NCBI GenBank assembly: GCA_012838805.1
Contig: DUON01000017.1
Span: 1-64,000, forward strand
DNA: 64,000 bases
Direction: 5' to 3'
DNA from: Clostridiales bacterium
GTDB taxonomy: Bacteria; Bacillota; Clostridia; Christensenellales; DTU072
Shown here: one piece after another, positions 21,271 to 28,822 of the stretch
Layout of the letters: each line of letters opens with the position of its first letter
How positions within the stretch are numbered: position 1 is the stretch's first letter
Position numbers and translations under genes: made by a program
Notes under the pieces: generated by a model
Database searches by the model: none
What the model saw: the letters and a program-made list of their open reading frames with translations, nothing else
What the model was told of the DNA's origin: nothing

Positions 21271-22188
21271 TTAACTTTCTTTAATGATATTCAAAAATTC
21301 CTCTACTTTCTTATAGCACTCTTTGGCTTTTGATCTATACATATCTAAGTGATAGCAATGGTTGTCCAACAGCCTTGTGGTGTGGTGGCTGTATACGGGT
21401 ATATTGTTCTTTTCAAGAGCCTCTATAAACCTTTCGCCTTGTCCCGGACAAAAGATATCTTTTTGGGCATAGGAAACAAAGGTAGGACACCAGTCGCCGT
21501 TGACATAATTGATTGAAGAGACCTCTTTTATATGAGGATATTCATGGATATTGGAAAAGTCCCTTTTCAAATCCATTCCTAAGAAGCACTTTCCAACATC
21601 CCATCCGAATCCAAAGGGAATTTTTACATCGATAGCGGATATCACATCATATAAGCCGCAAAAAGCCATAAGTCCAGCGACTTTAACTTCAGGTTCGGGA
21701 AGCTCCAATTTTTTTCTCAATTCTTCATTATGTACTGCGGCGACTATGTATGTGGCAAAATAGGCTCCCGCCGAGTCGCCGGTAACAACGACCTTGTCTA
21801 AGTCAAGGTTGTATTTTTGCTCAAGAGTTTTCAAAAAATTCAAAGCTTTTATACAATCAGAATTTCCCGAGGGGAAAGGGTACATAGGGCTTAAGCGGTA
21901 GTTTATGTTAAAAACCAGCCAGCCTTTATCCGCATAATAAGAGCTTAAGCTCTTTCGATGTTTTTTGTCTCCGCCCACATATCCGCCGCCGTGGATGTTT
22001 AGGATAACGGGATACTTGCCCTTGTCTTGGAATTTCTTATTGTAATAAATATCGCCTTTGGCGGCGTATGGATATTTTTCGTCATAAACAAGGTCTTTTT
22101 CTATAGTTATATCGGGAAAGTGTTTATAGTTTTGGGGCAGATGCATTAGGTAATCAATGGTCTTAAAAAGAATTTCAGATCTTGTCAT
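21271..22188 (-). CDS. Cytoplasmic alpha/beta-hydrolase (HSL/BD-FAE-type esterase)
   Basis: This 305-aa enzyme has the oxyanion motif NIHGGGYVGG (HGGG 66-69), nucleophile Ser139 in VTGDSAGAY, likely acid Asp244 (AQKDIF) and base His280 (NHCYHLD). No signal peptide is present. The product probably removes acyl groups from small sugars or other imported esters. I start it at ATG 22188 because GGAGG lies just before it; a longer frame from TTG 22200 would contain that ribosome site inside its first codons. It lies next to tRNA-Arg on the same strand. Confidence 0.88.
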   Translation of the reverse strand: MTRSEILFKTIDYLMHLPQNYKHFPDITIEKDLVYDEKYPYAAKGDIYYNKKFQDKGKYPVILNIHGGGYVGGDKKHRKSLSSYYADKGWLVFNINYRLSPMYPFPSGNSDCIKALNFLKTLEQKYNLDLDKVVVTGDSAGAYFATYIVAAVHNEELRKKLELPEPEVKVAGLMAFCGLYDVISAIDVKIPFGFGWDVGKCFLGMDLKRDFSNIHEYPHIKEVSSINYVNGDWCPTFVSYAQKDIFCPGQGERFIEALEKNNIPVYSHHTTRLLDNHCYHLDMYRSKAKECYKKVEEFLNIIKES

Positions 22189-22217
22189 AAAAACCTCCAA
22201 AATCTTGTTCTAAAATT

Positions 22218-22294
22218 TGGCGTACCCGGAGGGACTCGAACCCCCAGCCTTCTGATCCGTAGTCAGATGCTCTATCCAATTGAGCCACGGGTAC
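22218..22294 (-). tRNA. tRNA-Arg (anticodon ACG)
   Basis: The minus strand folds as a cloverleaf: acceptor GTACCCG with CGGGTAC, anticodon loop CTACGGA in a TCTGA/TCAGA stem, T-loop TTCGAGT, discriminator G and encoded CCA. ACG is read as ICG after deamination of the first base, so a TadA enzyme is expected elsewhere. Confidence 0.95.
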
Positions 22295-22309
22295 TTGAAC
22301 AGCTCTATT

Positions 22310-22338
22310 ATTATAAGTTTACATTTATTAATTGTCAA
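22310..22338 (-). promoter_or_regulatory. Consensus promoter of tRNA-Arg
   Basis: On the minus strand TTGACA (22338-22333), 17 bases and TATAAT (22315-22310) match the SigA consensus at every position, 16 bases before the mature 5' end. Confidence 0.85.
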
Positions 22339-22480
22339 TTAAAAAAGAGCTATGAAAATTTTCCTACCCCATATGCTCAATCAGCCTTTGGTAGGGGAAT
22401 CCCGCCGTGATTTTTATCAGGTATATTATATAACTTTTTTCCAATCTTTGCAACATAAGATTCTACATGGACTTTACAGA

Positions 22481-22509
22481 TTGCTTTAATGGGCTGAAAT
22501 TGTTATAAT
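22481..22509 (+). promoter_or_regulatory. Promoter of recX placed for a leaderless transcript
   Basis: TTGCTT (22481-22486), 17 bases and TATAAT (22504-22509) end 6 bases before ATG 22516, which would thus be at or next to the transcription start. No ribosome site is visible. Upstream, 22355-22400 contains a CCTACC/GGTAGG pairing of unknown meaning; otherwise I see nothing in 22339-22480. Confidence 0.65.
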
Positions 22510-22515
22510 TATCTT

Positions 22516-23106
22516 ATGAAAATAGACAAAATCATATGCCATAGGAACAAAACCCTACTTGTTTATAACGGCAAGGAATATGAATTCAGCAAAGACATAA
22601 TCTATAAAGAGAATCTTTTTGAAGAAAAGGAAATCCCGCCCAAGGAGTTTTTTGAAATAAAGCAAAAGAGCGACTGTCTGCTTGCCCAAAACTATCTTTT
22701 TAGGCTGTTGTCCACAAGGCTTAAAAGCCAAAAGGAAGCAGAAATAAAACTTAGGGAAAAGGGTTTTTTTTCTTCTGCAATAAAGTTCGCAATCGACAAG
22801 GCGAAGGAATACAGACTGCTTGACGACGACAACTATGCAAGGGCATATGTCAATACGCATTTGAAAAACAAGGGCTCAAAGCTGATAAGATACGAGCTTG
22901 TGGGCAAAGGAATTTCTGAACATACTATAGACAAATATTTAGAGGACACATGGGAATTTGAAAAGCAAAGGGCAATGGAACACGCCTCAAAATATCTTAA
23001 GGCAAAGGGCGAGAAAGCAACCAAAGAAAAATTATATAGAAGACTCTATTCAAAAGGGTATAGCAACGATTTGATAATGGAAGTCCTATCCAATATTTTT
23101 GAGTAA
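22516..23106 (+). CDS. recX: RecX, RecA modulator
   Basis: RecX binds RecA filaments and limits or reshapes them during recombination and SOS induction. The 196-aa product has three-helix repeats typical of the family: LLSTRLKSQKEAEIKLREKG, then AIDKAKEYRLLDDDNYARAYV with the signature LDDDxYA, and LYSKGYSNDLIMEVL. The N-terminal 60 residues are more variable. The next gene starts 3 bases after the stop. The -10 hexamer directly before the ATG suggests a leaderless mRNA. RecX fits functionally with the SOS operon at 9222-11405. Confidence 0.9.
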   Translation: MKIDKIICHRNKTLLVYNGKEYEFSKDIIYKENLFEEKEIPPKEFFEIKQKSDCLLAQNYLFRLLSTRLKSQKEAEIKLREKGFFSSAIKFAIDKAKEYRLLDDDNYARAYVNTHLKNKGSKLIRYELVGKGISEHTIDKYLEDTWEFEKQRAMEHASKYLKAKGEKATKEKLYRRLYSKGYSNDLIMEVLSNIFE

Positions 23107-23108
23107 AG

Positions 23109-23837
23109 ATGAGAAATGACAAATTAGATAATTTAACAATAAAAGAGGAATTTTCAAAAAAAGGCTTGGAGCTTGATTTTGTTTTGGGTTCTTTCCCGTC
23201 AACCCAAAAATATGCCAAAACCCTCAATCCCCAAAAGGATACGGTCATAATATCCTTAAGCCAAACCCAAGGCATGGGAAGACAAGGAAGAAGCTTTTTA
23301 TCCAATGAGGGGGGATGTTATTTCAGCATTATCAAAAACGCCGAAAAGGATGTTTTGAGAGACATACCTTTGATGTCGGTAGCCCTAAGTCGTGTTTTAG
23401 AGAAATACGGATGCGCTTGTCAAATCAAATGGCCCAACGATATACTCATAAAAGGCAAAAAAATATGCGGCATGCTCTGCGATGTATCGGGAGGGAAAAG
23501 CGTACTTGGTGTGGGGATAAATGTCTATAACGATATATCGCCTCTCGCGGATATAGCAACAAGTCTTTATGCTGAAGAAATATATGATGTTACAAGAAGC
23601 CGTTTGATAGCCCAAGTGATTTATGAATATTATCTTTTGAGAGAAGAAGATTTTTCTATTATAAGAGATGAGTATCAAAGCCGTTTAAGCGTCATGGGGA
23701 AAGAAATCAAGTTAGTTTGGAATTCAAAAGCTTATCAGGGCAAGGTGAAGGGAATAACAAAAGAGGGTTTCTTGATTATAGACACCTCAAAAGGCGAGAC
23801 CATTTTTATGAATGGCGAAGTTGAGATTGTTAAGTAA
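23109..23837 (+). CDS. birA: Biotin-protein ligase (BirA, catalytic type without DNA-binding domain)
   Basis: The 242-aa enzyme activates biotin with ATP and attaches it to carboxylase carrier domains. Motifs: [11 protein letters not shown] at the start, the biotinyl-AMP loop [30 protein letters not shown] with the catalytic Lys, and GVGINVYND. It lacks the N-terminal helix-turn-helix of bifunctional BirA, so it cannot repress genes. The C-terminal SH3-like part ([15 protein letters not shown]) is present. It overlaps the convergent mazF gene by 8 bases at the stop codons. Confidence 0.92.
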   Translation: MRNDKLDNLTIKEEFSKKGLELDFVLGSFPSTQKYAKTLNPQKDTVIISLSQTQGMGRQGRSFLSNEGGCYFSIIKNAEKDVLRDIPLMSVALSRVLEKYGCACQIKWPNDILIKGKKICGMLCDVSGGKSVLGVGINVYNDISPLADIATSLYAEEIYDVTRSRLIAQVIYEYYLLREEDFSIIRDEYQSRLSVMGKEIKLVWNSKAYQGKVKGITKEGFLIIDTSKGETIFMNGEVEIVK

Positions 23838-24171
23838 AAAAGCCCAAACTTATCATAAGCGCCGCATTGACTTTTTGCATGATGTTTTCGTCTACCGTAC
23901 CAATCTTGTCCATAAGGCGTTTTTTGTCCAGAGTCCGAATCTGTTCCGTAAGTACAACCGAATCTTTAGGCAATCCGCATGTGGTGTCAAGTTCAATATG
24001 TGTAGGCAGTTTTGCCTTGTTCATTTGTGATGTAATCGCCGCGGCTATGATTGTGGGGGAGTGCCTGTTGCCGATATCGTTTTGTACTATTAAGACCGGG
24101 CGCACTCCGCCTTGTTCGCTGCCGACGACAGGGCTTAAATCGGCATAGTATAAATCCCCTCTTTTTATCAT
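23830..24171 (-). CDS. ndoA: MazF/EndoA-type mRNA interferase
   Basis: This 113-aa protein starts [32 protein letters not shown] and matches the B. subtilis EndoA (NdoA, PemK/MazF) type, which cuts single-stranded RNA at short sites. The Arg and Thr catalytic region ([14 protein letters not shown]) and [15 protein letters not shown] are intact. The usual antitoxin gene (EndoAI, a small ribbon-helix-helix protein just upstream) is absent: the 239 bases between here and metG hold only promoters. The antitoxin must be elsewhere, or the toxin is controlled in another way. GGTAGGAAAG at about 24176-24185 gives a moderate ribosome site. Confidence 0.93.
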   Translation of the reverse strand: MIKRGDLYYADLSPVVGSEQGGVRPVLIVQNDIGNRHSPTIIAAAITSQMNKAKLPTHIELDTTCGLPKDSVVLTEQIRTLDKKRLMDKIGTVDENIMQKVNAALMISLGFFT

Positions 24172-24344
24172 ATCTTTCCTACCAGTAATTCAAAAATTTT
24201 ATCCCTTTCATTGCATTATATTAAAAACAGCAAAAAGGGGTTCAAAAATAAGGATATCCATTTGTTTTGATCTTATACTTATCGTATGGCTACATGCTCA
24301 AATGGCTATACTAAATGAAGAAAAAATACAGACATTGATTTTGT

Positions 24345-24373
24345 TTTACATTTTTAGCGATAAGGTATATAAT
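24345..24373 (+). promoter_or_regulatory. Promoter of the metG operon
   Basis: TTTACA (24345-24350), 17 bases and TATAAT (24368-24373) precede ATG 24411, with AAGAGG as ribosome site. The leader is about 30 bases, too short for a T-box or SAM riboswitch. Confidence 0.65.
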
Positions 24374-24410
24374 ATAACTCAAAAACAAATATTAAGAGGC
24401 AAATTTTATT

Positions 24411-26348
24411 ATGAAAGAAAAATTCTATATTACTACGCCTATTTATTATCCAAGCGGGAAATGGCACTTGGGGACATGCTATACTACAGTAGTATGCGAC
24501 GCCCTTGCAAGGTTTAAGAGAATGCAGGGATATGATGTATTTTATCTCACCGGCACCGACGAACACGGTCAGAAAATAGAAAAAGTCGCCCAGTCTCATG
24601 GAATGCCCACAAAAAAATTTGTAGACAAGCAAGTGGAATCGCTTAAAAAGATATGGAAACTGCTCAATATCTCATATGATAAATTCATTAGGACGACGGA
24701 CGAATATCATCAAAAAGCGGTTCAAAAGATTTTCCAAAAGCTCTATGACAAAGGCGACATCTATAAAAGCGAATATGAGGGCTGGTACTGTACTCCATGT
24801 GAAGCTTTTTGGACCGAAAAGCAGCTCAAAGAGAACAAATGCCCCGATTGCGGCAGGGAAGTGGAATTGACAAAGGAAAGCAGCTATTTCTTCAGATTAA
24901 GCAAATATCAAGACAGGCTGATTGAGCTGATAGAAAACAACCCCGAATTTTTACAGCCCAAGTCCCGACAGAACGAGATGTTAAATAACTTCTTAAGAGC
25001 CGGACTTCAGGACCTTGCGGTATCCCGAACCTCTTTCAAATGGGGAGTGCCTGTACCTTTTGACAAAGACCATGTGATTTATGTATGGATTGACGCCTTA
25101 AGCAACTATATTACGGCTTTGGGATACATGGGAGAAGACGACAGCTTGTTCAAAAAATTCTGGCCCGCCGACATACATATGATGGGCAAAGAAATCATAA
25201 GGTTTCATTCTATCATATGGCCGGCTATTCTCATGGCGCTTGATGTGGAACTTCCCAAAAAGGTATACGGCCATGGCTGGCTTTTGTTTGGAAGCGACAA
25301 GATAAGTAAATCCAAGGGCAATATCATAGACCCGATTATTCTGTCCGAAAGGTATAAGGTAGACGCGGTAAGATACTATTTGCTGAGAGAAATTCCGTTT
25401 GGACAAGACGGCGCTTTCAGCAATTATGCGTTTTTGTCGCGCATTAATGCCGACCTTTGCAACAGTTTGGGGAACTTATTAAGCCGTACTACCGCCATGG
25501 TGAATCAGTATTTTGACGGCATTCTTCCCAAGAGCAAAAAGAAAGGGGAACACGACAGCGAGCTTATAGAAATCGCCGACAATGTCTTTGAAAAAGTAAA
25601 AGACAATGTAGATAAGCTTTTGATACCCGAGGCGCTGACAGAAATTTGGAATCTTATCAATAGGTCAAATAAATATATCGACGAGACACAGCCTTGGATA
25701 TTAGGCAAGGATGAGGCGCAAAAAGACAGGCTTTCTACGATACTTTATAATCTTGTGGAATGCTTGAGAATATCTGCTACCTTATTAAAACCCTTTTTAC
25801 CCGACACCGCTCAAAGAATTCTCTCTGACTTATCTTTGCAAGATGTCAATGAGTTCTCAGAAAATACAAAGTTTGGGTACTTAAAGGGCGGAGAAAAGAT
25901 TACCAAATCTCAACCTTTGTTCCCAAGAATAAATATCAATAAAGAGCTTGAAGAAATGGATAAGCTTGCCTCCATGCTTGAAAAAAAGAATGAGCTTGGC
26001 AAGGGAACCAACGAAATCAAGAAGCCTGAAATCGAATTCGACGACTTTTCCAAGCTTGACTTAAAGGTAGGGACGGTCAAGGCATGCGAAAGGATACCAA
26101 AAAGCGCCAAACTCCTAAAACTCACCGTTGAGATAGGCGACGAGGAAAGAACGATAGTCAGCGGCATAGCCAAATCCTTTGAGCCTGACGACCTTGTAGG
26201 CAAACAAGTGGTTGTCGTCACTAACCTTAAGCCGGTGAAGCTTTGCGGAGTAGAGAGTCAAGGAATGGTGCTTTGTACGGAAGACGAAAACGGCATTGTG
26301 CTTATCAGTCCTCAAAGGGATGTTCCTTCGGGGAGCGTGGTCAACTGA
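24411..26348 (+). CDS. metG: Methionyl-tRNA synthetase
   Basis: MetRS charges tRNA-Met. The 645-aa product has the class I signature PSGKWHLG (His19) and KISKS (297-301), and a zinc knuckle CTPCEAFW ... CPDCGR (about residues 128-148). The anticodon-binding helical domain is followed by a C-terminal Trbp111-like dimerisation domain (LDLKVGTVKACERIPKSAKL, then LVGKQVVVVTNLKP), typical of Gram-positive MetRS. The TGA stop shares its A with the ATG of tatD, so the two are coupled. Confidence 0.97.
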   Translation: MKEKFYITTPIYYPSGKWHLGTCYTTVVCDALARFKRMQGYDVFYLTGTDEHGQKIEKVAQSHGMPTKKFVDKQVESLKKIWKLLNISYDKFIRTTDEYHQKAVQKIFQKLYDKGDIYKSEYEGWYCTPCEAFWTEKQLKENKCPDCGREVELTKESSYFFRLSKYQDRLIELIENNPEFLQPKSRQNEMLNNFLRAGLQDLAVSRTSFKWGVPVPFDKDHVIYVWIDALSNYITALGYMGEDDSLFKKFWPADIHMMGKEIIRFHSIIWPAILMALDVELPKKVYGHGWLLFGSDKISKSKGNIIDPIILSERYKVDAVRYYLLREIPFGQDGAFSNYAFLSRINADLCNSLGNLLSRTTAMVNQYFDGILPKSKKKGEHDSELIEIADNVFEKVKDNVDKLLIPEALTEIWNLINRSNKYIDETQPWILGKDEAQKDRLSTILYNLVECLRISATLLKPFLPDTAQRILSDLSLQDVNEFSENTKFGYLKGGEKITKSQPLFPRININKELEEMDKLASMLEKKNELGKGTNEIKKPEIEFDDFSKLDLKVGTVKACERIPKSAKLLKLTVEIGDEERTIVSGIAKSFEPDDLVGKQVVVVTNLKPVKLCGVESQGMVLCTEDENGIVLISPQRDVPSGSVVN

Positions 26349-27127
26349 TGCTGATAGATTCTCACGCACATCTTAACGATAAAAGGCTCATCGACGAAGT
26401 CGAGGATATCGTTAGGGATATGCCCAAGGACAATTTGGAAGCGATAATAAATGTAGGGTATGACTATGAATCCAGCAAGGTCTCCGTGGAGCTTGCGAAC
26501 AGATTTTCAAATGTATATGCTGCGGTAGGCATTCATCCCCATGACGCCAAGTATGCGGCAAAGTCCCATTATGAATTCTTTGAAAAAGCGGTCAAGGACG
26601 AGAAAGTATTGGCAATCGGCGAGATTGGCTTGGATTTTTATTATGACCATTCGCCAAGAGATATCCAAGAAAAGGTGTTCTTGGAGCAGCTGGATTTGGC
26701 ACATTCCCTAAAAAAACCTGCGATTATACATTTAAGGGACGCCTATCGACCTATGTATAATCTTTTGAAGGAAAATATCCATAAATTAGAATATGGAGCT
26801 ATACTTCACTGTTATAGCGGCAGTGCCGAGATGCTCAAAGAATTTGCAAAGCTTGGGCTTTATTTCTCCTTTGGCGGAGCGATTACTTTTAAGAACGCGA
26901 AGAACAAACCCGAAGTAATTAGACAAACGCCTATCGACAAGCTGTTATTGGAAACCGACTGTCCCTATATGACGCCAGAACCATATAGAGGAAAGACAAA
27001 TTATCCCAAGTATATTTCTTTGGTCGCAAGGCGGGTGGCGGAGATTTTGGGCAAGGATTATGATGATATAGTAAGAACAACAAATGAAAATACCAAAAGA
27101 TTTTTTGGGCCAAAATTAAGGAAATAA
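26348..27127 (+). CDS. tatD: TatD-family metal-dependent deoxyribonuclease
   Basis: The product (259 aa) is a TIM-barrel hydrolase with 3'-5' DNase activity in characterised relatives. Ligands: DSHAHLND at the start, IGEIGLDFYYDHS with the catalytic Glu, IIHLRDA, LHCYSGS and LLLETDCPYM. ATG 26348 is chosen because it overlaps the metG stop (TGATG) and gives the normal N-terminus MLIDSHAHL; the longer frame from 26243 lies inside metG. The metG-tatD order is conserved in many Firmicutes. Here the RNase M5 gene often found between tatD and rsmA is replaced by a radical SAM gene. Confidence 0.96.
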   Translation: MLIDSHAHLNDKRLIDEVEDIVRDMPKDNLEAIINVGYDYESSKVSVELANRFSNVYAAVGIHPHDAKYAAKSHYEFFEKAVKDEKVLAIGEIGLDFYYDHSPRDIQEKVFLEQLDLAHSLKKPAIIHLRDAYRPMYNLLKENIHKLEYGAILHCYSGSAEMLKEFAKLGLYFSFGGAITFKNAKNKPEVIRQTPIDKLLLETDCPYMTPEPYRGKTNYPKYISLVARRVAEILGKDYDDIVRTTNENTKRFFGPKLRK

Positions 27128-27129
27128 AA

Positions 27130-27738
27130 ATGAAGAAACAGACGATAGTATACCACTACAAGGATAAGATTTATATTAATCTGACTAATAAGTGTTCCAA
27201 TAATTGCGAATTTTGCATAAGGAACGGCAAAGAAAAGTTCTATGACTACTATTTATGGCTGGACAAAGAGCCCACCGCTCAAGAGACGATAAAAGAACTT
27301 GAAAAATATATGGACTACCAGAATTTTGTATTTTGCGGATTTGGAGAGCCCCTTTACGCCTTGGACACAATCATTGAGGCGGCAAAATACCTTAAGCGCA
27401 ACAACAAACACACACGCTTAAACACAAACGGACAGGCTGACTTAATTCATAAAGGCTTTTCCAGTGATGAGATAGCCAAGAAAATTGCAGGCATTATTGA
27501 CGAAGTCAGCATTTCGCTTAACGCCGCGGATGCTGAAAGTTATCAGAAGATATGTCACTCAGAATTTGGGATAGAGGGATATGCTTCTATGCTGAGATTT
27601 GCTAAAGCATGCAAAGAAAACGGTATAAAAGTAATACTTACTATTGTGGACTGCATGGGCGAGGAACAGATAGAAAAAGCCTCATTAATTGCCAAGAAAC
27701 TGGGAGCTGAATTTAGAGTAAGAAGATATGAGAAATAG
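27130..27738 (+). CDS. TatD-linked radical SAM protein
   Basis: This 202-aa protein has the radical SAM cluster motif in LTNKCSNNCEFCIRNGK (CX3CX2C) and SAM-binding FCGFGEPL, and the shortened barrel ends with VRRYEK. It matches the radical SAM family that travels next to tatD in Clostridia; the substrate is unknown. It starts 3 bases after the tatD stop and was surely transcribed with it. The terminator-like hairpin at 27741 ends the unit. The consistent pairing suggests that its product or substrate is a nucleic-acid-related compound, but this is inference. Confidence 0.88.
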   Translation: MKKQTIVYHYKDKIYINLTNKCSNNCEFCIRNGKEKFYDYYLWLDKEPTAQETIKELEKYMDYQNFVFCGFGEPLYALDTIIEAAKYLKRNNKHTRLNTNGQADLIHKGFSSDEIAKKIAGIIDEVSISLNAADAESYQKICHSEFGIEGYASMLRFAKACKENGIKVILTIVDCMGEEQIEKASLIAKKLGAEFRVRRYEK

Positions 27739-27740
27739 AA

Positions 27741-27799
27741 AAAGGATAAAATTTTTTGGGGTTTTATCTTTTGTACATCAGAAATTTTATCTTTTGTAC
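27741..27799 (+). terminator. Terminator-type hairpin and 15-base direct repeat after the metG-tatD-rSAM unit
   Basis: AAAGGATAAAA (27741-27751) pairs with TTTTATCTTTT (27762-27772) around TTTTTTGGGG. The sequence TTTTATCTTTTGTAC occurs twice, at 27762-27776 and 27785-27799, 23 bases apart. The stem is A+T-rich and hence weak. Confidence 0.5.
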
Positions 27800-27809
27800 T
27801 CCCTGGGTT

Positions 27810-27838
27810 TTGTCCTTCGTTCTATCTGATAGTATAAC
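27810..27838 (+). promoter_or_regulatory. Promoter of rsmA
   Basis: TTGTCC (27810-27815), 17 bases and TATAAC (27833-27838) are the best promoter match before rsmA. Confidence 0.5.
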
Positions 27839-27890
27839 TTAAAAATCCCCGTTTTTAACTGGTAAAAAATGGAAAAGAGTGTATAAGCGT

Positions 27891-28718
27891 ATGAATATAA
27901 GAGAAATACTAAAAAAACACGGGTTTCATTACAAAAAAAGTCTGGGTCAGAATTTTATTACGGACTCCAATCTTTTGGCGAGTATAGTCAACGACTCAAA
28001 AACCCAAAAAAACGATACTGTGTTGGAGATAGGCGCAGGGGCTGGCACGCTGACAAGGGCTCTTAGCGCTAAAGCCAATAGGGTGGTGTCGTTTGAAAAA
28101 GATAAATCTTTGGAGCCCGTATTAAATGAGATCTTAAAAGATTGTGAAAACACCCAAATTTTTTTTCAAGATATTAAAAAAGTTTCGGACGAGGCTTTGC
28201 AAGGCATGCTGGGCGACGGTTTTAAGGTAGTGGCTAATCTACCTTATTATATCACCACGCCTCTTATTATGCGGTTTTTGGAAAGCGAGATTTTGCAACC
28301 CAAGAGTTTGACCTTTATGGCGCAAAAAGAAGTGGCGAAGAGGTTGACGGCGGAGGTAGGCTCTCCCGATTATTCCGCGATTACTCTTGCAGTAAAACTT
28401 CGAGGAAGCGCTCAAATAACCAGATTTGTGGATAAGAAATTATTTTTCCCCGCTCCCAAAGTAGATTCAGCCGTCATTCATATCGAAGTCCAGCCAAATA
28501 GTCTGTCAAAGAATCCAACTGTCTTAAAACTGATAAGGACAGCTTTTAGTATGAGACGAAAGACATTATTGAATAATTTAATAAATGGAATAAGCATGTC
28601 CCGTGAAGACGCTTTGAAAGCCCTAAAAAAAGCGGGCTTAAGCGAACATGTTCGAGGAGAGGAGCTTTCTCTTGAACAATTTGTCATTCTTTCAGACATA
28701 ATTAATAAATATCTATAA
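27891..28718 (+). CDS. rsmA: 16S rRNA dimethyladenosine transferase (RsmA/KsgA)
   Basis: RsmA dimethylates two adenines in the 3' hairpin of 16S rRNA. The product (275 aa) begins MNIREILKKHGFHYKKSLGQ NFI, the family N-terminus. The SAM site LEIGAGAGTLTRAL and the catalytic NLPYYITTPL are intact, and the C-terminal domain includes RTAFSMRRKTLLNNL. I prefer ATG 27891 over the in-frame GTG 27879 because it gives the conserved start; neither has a strong ribosome site. It follows the tatD unit, as in many Firmicutes, but with its own promoter. Confidence 0.95.
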   Translation: MNIREILKKHGFHYKKSLGQNFITDSNLLASIVNDSKTQKNDTVLEIGAGAGTLTRALSAKANRVVSFEKDKSLEPVLNEILKDCENTQIFFQDIKKVSDEALQGMLGDGFKVVANLPYYITTPLIMRFLESEILQPKSLTFMAQKEVAKRLTAEVGSPDYSAITLAVKLRGSAQITRFVDKKLFFPAPKVDSAVIHIEVQPNSLSKNPTVLKLIRTAFSMRRKTLLNNLINGISMSREDALKALKKAGLSEHVRGEELSLEQFVILSDIINKYL

Positions 28719-28751
28719 ATAATTTTTTTACTTTTCTTTTATAATTCATTG

Positions 28752-28780
28752 TTGCAATCGGCACTCATATATAATATAAT
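28752..28780 (+). promoter_or_regulatory. Promoter of the giant Ig/GLUG protein
   Basis: TTGCAA (28752-28757), 17 bases and TATAAT (28775-28780) precede ATG 28823, with GGGGAGGGAG (28808-28817) as a strong ribosome site. Confidence 0.7.
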
Positions 28781-28822
28781 ATTATTGGTAGTGACATGTT
28801 CAAGTAAGGGGAGGGAGTCTTT

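Noticed and set aside
22339-22480. CCTACC/GGTAGG pairing and conserved-looking G-rich segment upstream of recX, as a possible small RNA
   Set aside because: The pairing is only 6 bases with a 20-base loop, no promoter or terminator frames it, and I recognise no RNA family.
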